From Arthonia radiata (Eukaryota; Ascomycota; Arthoniomycetes; Arthoniales; Arthoniaceae), in contig PSQN01000005.1 of NCBI GenBank assembly GCA_002989075.1, positions 124,001 to 188,000 on the forward strand: a stretch of DNA of 64,000 nt, given 5' to 3'. This document shows positions 1 to 10,495 of this stretch, piece after piece (the first letter of the stretch is position 1; every line of letters starts with the position of its first letter). The notes under the pieces are model-generated. The model saw nothing but the letters and a program-made list of their open reading frames with translations, did no database searches and was not told the origin of the DNA. Made by a program: the position numbers and the translations under genes.

Positions 1-1507
1 CCCATGCTTTTGTGCCTTTTGATTCTTCATCAATAAGATCCGCTTGTTTCCAGCTCTTGCCATCGTCCGCACTAACGTCGACACGGATGATTCTCCGACC
101 GCCACCAGAAAAGGCGTAGCCCTGCAACGATATAGCGTCTTGGTTCATGCCGTACACCTCTAGCAGTGCGTGGTTCTCTGAAGGCAGCTCCTCCATCTGA
201 GTAAATGCGCTCTGCACCGGCAGCTCTTGAATGGCAGGTGCCTTCGACCAGTCAATGTCGTTGGCAGACTGATTCGGTCCAAAGCATTTGTAATCACGCT
301 GTTGCCATTGCGACTGGGACTCGTCCTCGGAAGCGATGATACGTTTTATCCACTTCACACTACGCGCAGCGACATGGCCAGGCACGACGACCCTTAGTGG
401 ATATCCGTGGTCCTGAGGGAGGTCTTCGCCATTCATCTTGTAGGCAAGAAGGACGTCGCCGCGCTTATCGACTGCCTTTTCGATAGGTATTGAGGCCCCG
501 TACGCTTCCGATCCAGCAAACTGGGCGTGTTTGACATCTTCCGGGAGGTCATCTACAGCGAGGCCTGCATCTTTCAGTACATCACGCAGTCGGACACCTG
601 TCCACTCCGCGTTACCAATGGCTCCCACACCCCATGCGAGGCCTTGCGTTTGCCTCGAGCCTGCGTTCATATGCGAGCGGCGATTGCCGGAGCATTGCAG
701 CACTGCAGTGACGCTATGCTCTTGAAATTTCTCACGAAGATCTTTTAAGGAGTACTCTCTCTCCTCGCCATCATTGAGCTCGACCGTGAGCCTGTAGTCA
801 TCCACGGTCTTAAAATATGGCGTCCACAAATGATTGCGGACGTAAAACACCTCGTTTGGCGTTATGAACTGGTCAAGCTCGTCCTGCGGTGTCTCTGCAT
901 TGCACGGCCGAGAGCTTAGCACCTTGAGACGACCATCTCGTTCCGGATCGGTCTTGAATGGGTCGTCCACTGAGTCGGCAGGAACCTTGCCGTCCACTAA
1001 ATCTTGGGGATCAACGACCCCAATGAAGTACTGCTCCAGAATATCGTAAACGTCCTGTTTCTGGTGGATGGAAAATATCTTCCAGTATTGGTCAATATTG
1101 TTGCCGGCCGCCCTTAAGATGACTTCTCCGCCCGGGTGGTTGGGAATCCAATCAGTGATGTCGTACACACGTTCGCCTCTGATCACCCACACATTTTCTG
1201 CATCGCCTCCGTGCTTGTGGACCTCAGATAACCTTATCTTGCGTGGCTCGGGTCCAGAATGTGCGTGGGCTTCAACGGGCCAAAGCCACCATGAAGAGGC
1301 CAAGCCCATGCTCACAGCAAACAGCGTTGGAGCCGCTATACCTGCTTTTTGCGATGCTTTGCGGCACAGTCGTCCAGATGTATGACTACACTTATGGCTT
1401 TGTATGAAGGCGCGTGGAACATACCGAGAGCGAGAGGCCTTGCAGTTCAGAAACTGTGATGTGAGCCGCGAAGTTTTCGAGATCAAGGAGTGTGTTGAAC
1501 GATCCAT
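1..1507 (-). CDS. Sulfite oxidase (molybdenum and cytochrome b5 domains), 3' end cut by window edge
   Basis: Oxidises sulfite to sulfate in the mitochondrial intermembrane space. The frame is open without introns from the ATG at 1507 to the left edge (about 502 codons, no stop seen). The N terminus is rich in Arg and Ser without acids, followed by a hydrophobic stretch around APTLFAVSMGLASSWWLW, as expected for a mitochondrial presequence plus sorting segment. A cytochrome b5 domain follows, with the heme-binding HPGG and a second His in FSIHQ. The molybdopterin domain contains LQCSGNRR, whose Cys is the molybdenum ligand of this family, and the dimerisation domain begins before the edge. A later ATG (at AVSMGL) would remove the presequence, so I chose the upstream one. 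Nitrate reductase is excluded in the visible part because the b5 domain is N-terminal. Confidence 0.88.
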   Translation of the reverse strand, partial: MDRSTHSLISKTSRLTSQFLNCKASRSRYVPRAFIQSHKCSHTSGRLCRKASQKAGIAAPTLFAVSMGLASSWWLWPVEAHAHSGPEPRKIRLSEVHKHGGDAENVWVIRGERVYDITDWIPNHPGGEVILRAAGNNIDQYWKIFSIHQKQDVYDILEQYFIGVVDPQDLVDGKVPADSVDDPFKTDPERDGRLKVLSSRPCNAETPQDELDQFITPNEVFYVRNHLWTPYFKTVDDYRLTVELNDGEEREYSLKDLREKFQEHSVTAVLQCSGNRRSHMNAGSRQTQGLAWGVGAIGNAEWTGVRLRDVLKDAGLAVDDLPEDVKHAQFAGSEAYGASIPIEKAVDKRGDVLLAYKMNGEDLPQDHGYPLRVVVPGHVAARSVKWIKRIIASEDESQSQWQQRDYKCFGPNQSANDIDWSKAPAIQELPVQSAFTQMEELPSENHALLEVYGMNQDAISLQGYAFSGGGRRIIRVDVSADDGKSWKQADLIDEESKGTKAW

Positions 1508-1896
1508 TGTTACTGCTTGGAGGCTAATGACAGCAGACTACGCGGCTCTAATAGGCCAAGAGAGTGCTTCGGTGGATAAGCCAAGGTGCGGAAAGCACGA
1601 ACTTAAGGAACATGATCGCCTCACAACGTCTCCAGCCTTACAGCCTACAGTAGACCTTCAATAGTGCCAGTAATGGAGAAATCAATAGGCCATGCGCTAT
1701 ACCGCTTAGGGAACTGCAGAGTTCGAAGGAGAAGAGGCTGATGATGTCACGTCCAAAAGGGTCGACGCGTCGACGCGTCCTCGATGCAGGGTAGCTTCTC
1801 ACCTTCTATTCTCTTACCACCACGCTCTTCACGCAATCACGAGAAAACACATGCGAGGCCATTCGAGGCGATTGTGGCAAGATTTTCTGGTATTGG
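1508..1896. promoter_or_regulatory. Intergenic promoter of the sulfite oxidase gene, with paired ACGCGT boxes
   Basis: This 389 bp gap separates the sulfite oxidase start from the monooxygenase stop. It contains two ACGCGT hexamers at 1765-1770 and 1773-1778, each a palindrome, about 260 bp upstream of the sulfite oxidase ATG. ACGCGT is the MluI cell-cycle box bound by MBF in yeasts. A role here is inference only. No coding potential was seen. Confidence 0.35.
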
Positions 1897-3677
1897 CTAC
1901 GAACCATCGAAGTGAAACCCGAGCTCTTCCAAAGTCCTGATCTCGTGACGCTGCTCACCTTTCTCTGCGAACGCCTGCTTCAATTGAGGAACGTTCATGC
2001 GCATCCAGCGTTCATATGGACCCCAGAAAGGAGGCCTCTTGTCTGAAACTCTCACAATTTCATCAACATTCCCATTTTGAAGGTCGCTGTGGGCATCCCA
2101 GTCGTCTGCTTGCCCAGCCCACTGTGAGAGGAAGTTAATGTATTCCACATCTCCAGGAGGGGCCAGCTTGTGAAAGCTCTTTCCCGTGCCCTTTTCAGAC
2201 TCTGTGTCAAGCTCCCACTGCCGCATTTTTCCTTCGCTCGGCAGACTCAGTCGACCAGACCACGCCCTTGCAACGACCGCCGCCTGCACCTCAGCTACTG
2301 GAAACGGCACGATGTTCCAGGGCAACGTGAAGAACGCGAGCGTCGGGTCCGGCGTATAGAAGAGATGCTGATACACGTTTCGACACCGCTCACCTGGCGC
2401 GAACCTCATCTCCTCGTCAGGCGGTGAGTATATGAGGCTCTTCCTCATGCTCTCCGTCAAGAAAGGGTAGCAGTATAGGTAACCCGTACAGAAAAGTATA
2501 CTGTCCAGATTTTCCACAAGCTCACCATTGACGAATCGGATGCCACGTTTCTCGGCGATGAACTCGGACATTGCTGGCACCGAACTTGCCCCTGGAGGAA
2601 GATTCGTAGGTGCTGATCGCGTAGACACGAGCAATGGCCCCGCGCAGTACTCTGCAATCTGCCCTGCAATATCGGACCCTGAGGGCCCCATACCAATCAC
2701 GAGTACCCTCTGCGCTGATTTTAGTAACGATTCATACAGGAGCCGCAACAAACGCCTCACCTTGTCGCGGTACGCCTGAGGATCATCGAACCATTTCGAA
2801 TGGGATATAACACCCCGGTGTCTGCGAACGAACTCGCTGATGCCCTTATATTTGGGTATGAATGGGACTGTGTAGTGCCCGCACGCAACAACAGCCGCAT
2901 CATACACAGCCACTTCACTGCGATTATGTCTCAGGTCTGTTGTACTGATCGACCATTGAGAGTTTGCCTTCCTGGTCTTCTCAAGCAGCGTCACCTGTCG
3001 ATCTGGCTTGATCAGATGCCTCACCTGCAATGTGTCAGTAATGTAAGATCCTTGTCTGTGTGGCTTTATTTTAGGGTTGAGCTAGGCTGCGGCGTGACTT
3101 CAGGATTCCAAGGACGCAAAGGGCCAGGAGCATTGAAGACATTGAAAGATATCATTGTTGCAAGCATACATCATCAGCATACCGGTCAAGATAGTCCAAG
3201 ATCTCCGCGCGCTTGGGAAACAATTGCGTTTCCTCAGGAAAGTCATAGTCCGAGTGCTGCATCAGCATCTTGGGTAAGTTTGCTACGGCACGTAATCAGC
3301 TCGCAGCTAGTGAACTACTTCCGACTTCCCATACCTTCAAGACGAGCATACATTGGTGACTGATACGTCGCTCTTCGCGGCCTCCCCAGCCACCTCGGAC
3401 TTTCCAATGGTACCTCGGGATCCGTGTTTGGGACGGGGCACTCATTCATCCGATCATTCTCGGGCTCATAGCACCACACGCCGCCAGTGCTGCTGCGTTG
3501 ATCGAAGATGTCGATCGTGTCGAAACATCTTTCAGCGACCAAGTGCCTTTGGTCTCATCAGTCCAGCGTATTCACCAGCAGCACACTCAGAGCGTACTTT
3601 GCAGCTGCAATGCCTGCCGGCCCCGCGCCAATGACACACACACGCTTGATATCAGACGAGCGTCGAGCGGCTTGCAT
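1897..3677 (-). CDS. Flavin-containing monooxygenase (FMO family)
   Basis: FAD and NADPH dependent enzyme that oxygenates soft nucleophiles (N or S) or acts as a Baeyer-Villiger-like oxidase. Four exons join in phase: 3598-3677, 3335-3546, 3170-3282, 1897-3024 (introns of 51, 52 and 145 bp), giving 510 residues. The FAD fingerprint GAGPAG is at residues 17-22, the FMO signature FVRRHRGVISHSKWF at about 200-214, and the NADP fingerprint GMGPSG at about 246-251. An in-frame ATG at 3716 would add 13 residues, so the start is uncertain. It lies head-to-tail upstream of sulfite oxidase, which hints at sulfur metabolism but proves nothing. Substrate unknown. Confidence 0.85.
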
Positions 3678-3928
3678 GCCTTGACCAGTCAGTAATGTTG
3701 ATAAAAAGACAACCATATCGTCGACGTATCTCAGGTGCTCAGTCTCTGCTCAAAGGAGCGCTAGCACCTTTCTAGTTTAGGCTCTCCGACTGGACCCTTG
3801 AACCATCCCACTCATTGCCCCACGCAAATGTTTTTTATATCGGCTGGACAGTCGTCTTGAATCTGCAACACCACTCGGATAGGACTTGCTCTCTACACAA
3901 CATTCTAGCCTCAGTCACAACCGCAGAC

Positions 3929-4694
3929 ATGGCCACAGAACAGACGTAAGCTTCACCCACTGCACCCGCCCCCTCCAGAACCTGAAGCTAACACATTTTA
4001 GTTTCATCGCCATCAAGCCCGACGGCGTCCAGGTAAACACGCTTTTAGCCACTTCTACGACAAGTCACATCCCTCCAAAACCGCACTCAACTCCACACAC
4101 AACTCCAACTACACCCACAGCCTCCGTATCCCACACGGAACTTCTCCACTAACACCACCACAGCGCGGTCTCATCGGCCCGATCATCACGCGCTTCGAGC
4201 AGCGGGGGTACAAGCTCGTCGCCATGAAGCTGCAGACAGCCAGCAAAGAGCACCTGGAGAAGCACTATTCGGACCTCTCCGAGAAGCCCTTCTTCAAGGG
4301 CCTCGTCGCCTGTGCGTTCCTCTCTATCAGTCCTACTCCTTCTTCCCCCAACCTACCACCAATCCGAGACATCCCTACCGCACGATTCAATCCAACATCA
4401 AGCCCTCGCTAACAAATCCATCAAACAGACATGGGCAGCGGCCCCATCTGCGCCATGGTGTGGGAAGGCAAAGACGTGGTGAAGCAAGGACGCGCGATGC
4501 TGGGCGCCACGAACCCCTTGGCGTCCAACCCCGGCACCATCCGTGGGGACTACGCGATCGAAGTTGGCCGCAACATCTGCCACGGGTCCGACGCGGTGGA
4601 GAGCGCGCAGAAGGAGATTGGACTGTGGTTCTCCAAGGAGGAGATGGTGGGCTGGAATATGGCGAATGTGGGGTGGGTGTATGAGAAGGCTTGA
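3929..4694 (+). CDS. ndk1: Nucleoside diphosphate kinase
   Basis: Transfers the gamma phosphate between nucleoside triphosphates and diphosphates through a phosphohistidine. Exons 3929-3945 (only 17 nt), 4002-4032, 4164-4311 and 4429-4694 join in phase to 153 residues, the usual length for the family. [15 protein letters not shown] opens the ferredoxin-like fold, and the active-site His is residue 117 in NICHGSD. The first intron leaves two bases of the ACT (Thr) codon, so the very short first exon is required. The nearest neighbours are the monooxygenase, divergently transcribed, and the E2 gene, convergent. Confidence 0.95.
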
Positions 4695-4977
4695 GTGGCT
4701 TGGACTGTGTGCTGGGATGGGAGAGAGAGCGATGAGTGAAGACAGGAAACGCCGAGTGGATGAGTGAACAATGATGCAGAGCAGAAGTTGAAGGGCTCGA
4801 TGGAGACAGATGAGACACCACAACGCATGAAACAGAATAATCGTCATGAAGTTGATGCATTCATGAATTATCTATGCCTTCCATTGGCCTGCTATGCCGA
4901 TGTTCAGTCAGAACAGATTACTCGATGAAAAGCGAGAGTTAGGAGACCATGCGCGCATGCCCATCGCCATCTTGCCG

Positions 4978-5448
4978 TTAGAGCCCCTCACTGATGAACG
5001 AATGCGAGGACTCGGAACTTGGAGACTGCACGTTTGCACCAGGTGCATCTCCGTCAACATCGTTTGGCGTCTGAGGTCCTGACGACTGCTCATGCGTCTC
5101 TCCAGACACTAAGCTAGGAGCGTCCGGCGTATGAGAGATGGAAGAAAACGAGGCTGTATCTCCGTGAACCAGGCTCAACAGATTCAGCGAATCAGGCGAG
5201 GGTGACTTCGAAATTGTCTCGTCTAAATCATCGCCCTCGAGATAGAGCGACTCAAAAGAAGGCGACTCATTGCCCCCATCGTGCGAGTTCACGCTCGTCG
5301 TCTTCTTCTGATGTAACGCCTTCGTCCAAGCGTCTTTGGCCCTCAAAATCTCTTGGTCAGACTCTCCACTGCTGCTCTGCATATCCTCTTCACACTCCAA
5401 GCGACGCACGAGCTTCTTTTTATGTCTTTCTTGCTGATCCCATCCCTC
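4978..5448 (-). other. In-frame open extension beyond the E2 stop codon
   Basis: Directly after the TAG of the E2 gene (5449-5451) the same frame stays open for 156 more codons. It encodes an acidic, Ser-rich, disordered tail with a basic patch (KKKLVRR), a CK2-like SSSGESDQE stretch and a short helix-like DAWTKALHQKK. There is no ATG near its beginning, so it is unlikely to be a separate gene. Splicing out 5449-5508 (60 nt, GTGCCG..TTTAG, with CTGAA-type branch sites) would remove the stop and join this tail in frame. A chance open frame of this length is possible but less likely given its protein-like composition. Confidence 0.5.
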
Positions 5449-8276
5449 CTAAAGGAAATCATTCAGCGCCTTCTCCAGTTCTTTCAGCAAATCGACCGGC
5501 TCCGGCACTTTGTACGCGCCACCCGCACGTTTGGCAATATACTCGGGGACGGACATCGGCGCGTCCCAGCCAGTCGGAATAGCTGATCCAGGGGGTGGCA
5601 TCGATGGTGGCGCGTTCGTCCCTCCGGGCGGGGGAGGTGGAAAATCTTCGTCGCCACTGTCGACCCCGTAGTCGCCCAAGAGAGTTTCCATCCCCACTGG
5701 CATACCAGGTGGTAGTGACGGAAGATTGCTCGGTGGAGGGGCATTGATGGCGTGAGATGGTTCAGTACCCGGGGCAGTGTTACTGCTTGATGGAGCTGAA
5801 TATCCTGTCGCCCCGGGCGCAGTCACACCTGCTGAAGCCTGAGCTTCTGGGGCGTTGGTGGAGGGCACAGCTGGAAGTGGCGGCGGCGGCTGAAGGAAGG
5901 CGTTTGCCGGCATAGGCGCATGTGAATAAGGGTAGGCAAGGTACGCAGTGATGCGCTTGTTGTCTCTGGCCCAGCCACGTACAGTGTCCAAGATGTGAGT
6001 GGCGTTGACTTTGAAGTAGGACTCGACTTCGTTTCGCCAGATGCCCTTACGTAGCTCATCTGCCATGAGCCAGGGAAGCAGTGCAGCTTTGATTGTTCCT
6101 GGGTGGACACTGCAGTTGTAATCACGGTGTGATAGACCAAGCCCGCCGGGCTCATTGTCTGCCGGAGTCGCAGTCCCAAGCACCATGGACTGGATGGAGA
6201 TCAGAACCTGAAGCAGCGTGCTTTTGCTGGGCTGCCATTGCTCCTGTTTCGCGCCATGCCAGGTGTTGATGACCGAAAGGCACACGTAACCATTGTTGTA
6301 CAGATTTGGATTTAGCGAGAACTGACGAGCCTCGTCACGAGCAGCTGTGGCGCACTCGACCTTTGGCGGAACGCGAGGGTAGTCTTTTGGACAGAATATA
6401 TCGAACTCGAACAGACCTCCCTCGTATGGTGTACCCTCTGGTCCAACTATCAAAGCTTTGATCATGTCCGGACGCGACGAAGCCATCTTCACCCAGATGC
6501 CGGGCGGCAATGACGTTCGCAGCATACCGACCTCCCTATGAAGAGCACGCATACGAGGAGCGGTGCCGGAGCTTGACATTTTGAAGTTGCTATCCTTAGG
6601 CCGCATGTATCGCTTGGTAATGTCGGCTTCTTCGACCATCTCGAAACGACTGTCGCTTGACGTCGCTTGCGGCAAGACTGCGCTGGCAGTCCTTGACGGG
6701 ACAGATGTACTTTTACCGAGGCGCTTTCCAATTTCCTGGAAGCGACTGGCAAATTGAAGCACATCTTGGCTGCTCTTGTCTTTGTACACTTTCGGCATGT
6801 TCTTCGCTGCGGCAGAGAGCGTGTCGCAGGCCACGAGGATGTTATCCATCGAATCGGCGACTGACGGACCATCGAATTCCCTGCTGGTGGAGACTGGCCC
6901 GATAATGCTAACCTCGTCGTCATAGCTCTTGATCAAGATTGGAAATGCTGTGAATGTCGAATGGGGCACGCTGGGAACTGCTTTGTTTGCGTTGTATGTT
7001 CGCTCTGTAACCAGGCGAGCTGTGGTGTCGCTACCCAGTAGCGCCTCAACGAGATCTAAAGCAGCCTCGTACACTTCTCGACGTCTCATGGCTTCCTCAA
7101 GAGAATCATTACGGAACAGGCGTGCCAGCGCCTGAAGAACACCTGACCAGTTGAACAGACTTGGCAAGATATGATCCTGCGCGCAGGCAGCCGGGCTGTT
7201 TTTAACGAGGGTCTGCGACCTTCGTGATGTCCTGGCTCTCTTCCTCACAGGCTGACCTTCTACCGCATCCTCTACATCGGCGGAGAGAAGATCTGTGTCT
7301 GCAGGCTTGTTCTTCATAAGATACGCGATCACGCTGAAGCTCATGCCATCACGCTGATCGATCACTTTCTCTTTCTCCGCGGCTTCCGAGCGTGCTTTGT
7401 TATCATCACGTTCGTTGATGCTTGGGTTGCCAGAAGCATATCCAGTCCCGGCTGGAGTAGGCTTGTGTCGACTTGACTTGGAATGGGTAGAATTCGCGCT
7501 CGATCGACTGCTGTATGCGTCTGTGTACTGATCCTGCGGCGGCGGCGCTCGTGCAGAGCCGGCGTAAGCGAGTTGCATCCAAAGTGCAACATACCATCCT
7601 CGTTGACATCCGTAGAGCGAATGATTGTGCGGCTCAGCCTTCGAAGATGTGTTGATGTCATATCCACACCCAATGCAAGTGATCCCAGCACAGAAGTTGG
7701 ACGGACAGTAGGTTGCAGACAAGACCGACGTAGCAGTAACTGGCGATTTCGACGATGCCTCCAGTGGCGGCGGACAATGTGCCTCGACAAAAGACTGCAC
7801 ATCGAGGCCCTTCTCAATATTCTTTCCGCAATTGCCACAGTGAGCGTGATCTTTCAAAAGCTGCACGAAGGTTTTGAAGCCTTCTACGTCGAACGATGGG
7901 CGAGCAACGTCCTCAGAGAATGGGCGGGGTTGGCTATCATTGGGCTCGTCTTTGCTGCAAGACAGATATTGTCAGTACCATGCATTGAGTTTCAGACCAG
8001 ATAGTCTTTCCGAACGCACCTGAGAGAACTCACATTGGAGACTTCTCGAGCTCCACTGGCACGCTTGCGCTTTCCTGTGACTTTTCTGGGTATTGCCGCG
8101 AAGACTTCGTTATGCTGCTCAGCCGGAAGCACGTCAACTTCTCTATCATCCGGAACATCTTCAGTATTCTGCTTTTTCTTCTTGGAAGTGGTCGGCAAAG
8201 CGACGATCTTAGACTTGACGGGCAGGGCGTCTGCGGAGTTGGCGGTGCTCTTCGTACTCGCACGTGTCGTCACCAT
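5449..8276 (-). CDS. Large ubiquitin-conjugating enzyme (UBE2O/BIRC6-like UBC domain)
   Basis: E2 enzyme that would pass ubiquitin to substrates through a thioester. Exons 8020-8276 and 5449-7954 (intron 7955-8019) join in phase to 920 residues. The N terminus is basic with KKKK and GKRKR patches. A Cys/His cluster follows (HCGNCGK, CIGCGYD, HNHSLYGC), probably a zinc-binding module. The UBC fold lies at about 565-740, with the catalytic Cys644 in NGYVCLSVINTW and an extended SHRDYN region like the large E2s UBE2O and BIRC6. The C terminus is rich in Pro, Ala and Gly and then helical (LLKELEKALNDFL). An alternative C terminus is described at 4978-5448. The partner E3 and substrates cannot be read from the sequence. 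Confidence 0.85.
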
Positions 8277-9341
8277 GCTTGAGCTGTGGGATCTTGTTAT
8301 GAGCGAATTGAAAGCAGAGAGGCTGCGACCGCGGAGGCCACCAGCCTATCTGCGGAGGCACAGGTAACCCCAGCTACCGATTGTGCAAGGTGAAGGGAAA
8401 ACTGGGTAAGAAAGGGATTGGCGGGACAGAGGTCTCGAAGCCTGCTTGCTCCACGTGCTGGAGGTCAATGGACTGTTCGACGGGTCGCAAGCACGGCGAA
8501 CAAGGCGGAGAGGCGCGGTGATGCCTTCTGAGAGGTAGTTACAGCAGGGCGCGACTGATGCCCCACTTTACTGTTTGCTAGAATTGCAGGTTGCGGGGAG
8601 GCACCGTCGGAGTGGGAATTGGACAACTGGTAGAAGATGATAGTGCGAAGCTCCTTAGTGATGAAGAAGAAGTTGTGAAGTGGTGGACGTGAACAAGAAT
8701 CTCGGCGTATCCAGTCAGGTACAAATTGTGTTGGAGAAGAGCTGCTAGGCATCACGGAAGCTGCCGCGGTCCCACATGATCATTATTGCTACTTTGGGCG
8801 TAGCGCATATCATCCGTGTCAGGATGGGTTGCCGACGGAGTTGTGGCTTTAAACCAATTCAGCAAGCGGAGACCTTTGACATTCGAGCTTTTTCCTTTAG
8901 ACTGTATTCTTCATGCCAGATCATCAGTGTCAAAACAGACTGTTGCAAGAACACACAGATCAGGCCGATAGCCCGAAAGAATCTGGCTTCCGCAGGATGC
9001 TGAGGATCGGCATCCTATCCTGCTATACACATCAGTATCCAAACAGGGGCAGGGGATCTGATATTCGCCGCAATGATAGCGAGTTGTCCAAGGAAAACCC
9101 GGGTTCCAAATAGTGATGACGAAGTTCCGAGCAAGAAACATCCCTTGATTGGAGCTACGTATTATACATTCTTCCGCTTTGCCATGCAGGACACAATACA
9201 CAATACCGCGGTCCCTGTCCCTAGGGTCATTCGACAACAACCTCATGACTTCGAGGGTAGACGTCGCCCGGCGAAAATGATGGACGCTGGGCTTGTCCTC
9301 GAAGCCGAAGCCTCGACCCTGTATTGCTGGAGGATAGTCTT
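8277..9341. other. Intergenic region between the E2 and methyltransferase genes
   Basis: About 1.06 kb holding the E2 promoter and the methyltransferase 3' end. Open frames here (for example 8465-8755 and 8911-9345 on the minus strand) lack ATG starts or recognisable features, and the second overlaps the methyltransferase end in another frame. I see no convincing gene. Confidence 0.4.
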
Positions 9342-10495
9342 TCACGTCTTTTGAGCTAGGAAAGTTATGAGCGGTAGTATCAGTGCGGCGCCCTCTCTGC
9401 TCTCCCTTGCCGCATGCATCACAATGTCGTGCATCCTTCGACCCTCCTCAGACTCCCCGTGGACTTTGTATACAGACTGGTCCGTAAGCTGCAGTAGTCT
9501 GGGCTCGTGTATTAGCGTTGAACATGCCGCCAGTCAGACTTGAAGTTATGCATACTCATTGGTGAACGCGCGGGCAAGAACCATGTTGTCCGTCATTTTG
9601 GATGTGTGGTTATCCATAGTCACGTTTTGGAAGCCGTTGCTCGATAGATAGTCGGGTACCTTTAGCTGCCATCTGAGTAGTATAGTTAGCCTGTGCATGT
9701 TGATGAGAAGCAACATTCTTACTCTCTGCCTTTGGCGTCCCTATGAAACCGGATTAGTGAATCAATCGCTCAGTTCCAAGAAAAGACCTAGGCATACTCA
9801 GCTCGCTTCCCTTGCATCCATGCTGCCCACTGCTCCATGAACGGGGTTTCCATTCCCTCATCAACCTTGGCCACAAAGGCCGCAAGACTGTTTATTTCAC
9901 CCCATTGCAGCCATCCACCAGGTTCTGATGACATAGAGTACGTCAGCCACCCTTAACATAGCTTCACTGCTTTGGCAGACGCACTCACTCAAAAGCCGCT
10001 TCAGGTTATTGATAATAGGCGTCGGGTCTCCATCTTTGACCAGTATTGATATTGTCCTCGCATGCACAATATCGTAGCGGCCCTCCATCTCTGCTGGCGG
10101 TGGATTAAACAGACTCCACGTCCTCATCGTCACATTATTTGGTAACCATGCAGCCGGTGGCGCCTGGTCGAGCTGGATATCGCTGCCCTCGCAGATCGCA
10201 TCTGGGTACTGTTGCGCAACCTCGCAAAGCCATAAGCCGGTGCCAGTGGCGACTTCAGCGACCTTGGTACCTTTGGCTGGGGCAGGTAGTTTTGGATGTA
10301 TGTTGTACCCTAAGACTTCGCGTGTGAGATAATGGCGTAGATTTTGGCTGGACGGCATAGGCTGAGTTAGTCGGCTGCAATGTCTGGGTCCTAGGAAGAC
10401 ACCAACCGTGATGTGCCATAGAAGTCCGTTGGGTGGCCGTATTTGGCGTTCTCGGTGGCGTACCGACTGGCGACGGACGTCGAGTCTTGAGCCAT
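9342..10495 (-). CDS. SAM-dependent methyltransferase (UMTA/LaeA-like class I fold)
   Basis: Six exons join in phase: 10407-10495, 9989-10347, 9798-9924, 9723-9740, 9556-9672 and 9342-9498, giving 288 residues. The fourth exon is a micro-exon of 18 nt. Motif I reads VAEVATGTGLW (SAM-binding glycines), motif II EGSDIQLDQAPP carries the acidic residue for the ribose, and YDIVHARTI is the motif IV region. The N terminus (SRYATENAKYGHPTDFYG) resembles the fungal UMTA/LaeA-like methyltransferases, which act on small molecules or have regulatory roles. The substrate is unknown and no biosynthetic backbone gene lies nearby. The last two introns were chosen because they alone keep the frame open to a plausible end. 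Confidence 0.8.

Noticed and set aside
1-3716. A sulfur-metabolism gene cluster (sulfite oxidase next to a flavin monooxygenase)
   Set aside because: Two adjacent genes are not enough, and the monooxygenase substrate is unknown.
8911-9345. Minus-strand open frame of 144 codons
   Set aside because: No ATG at its beginning; it overlaps the last methyltransferase exon in another frame and has no recognisable feature.
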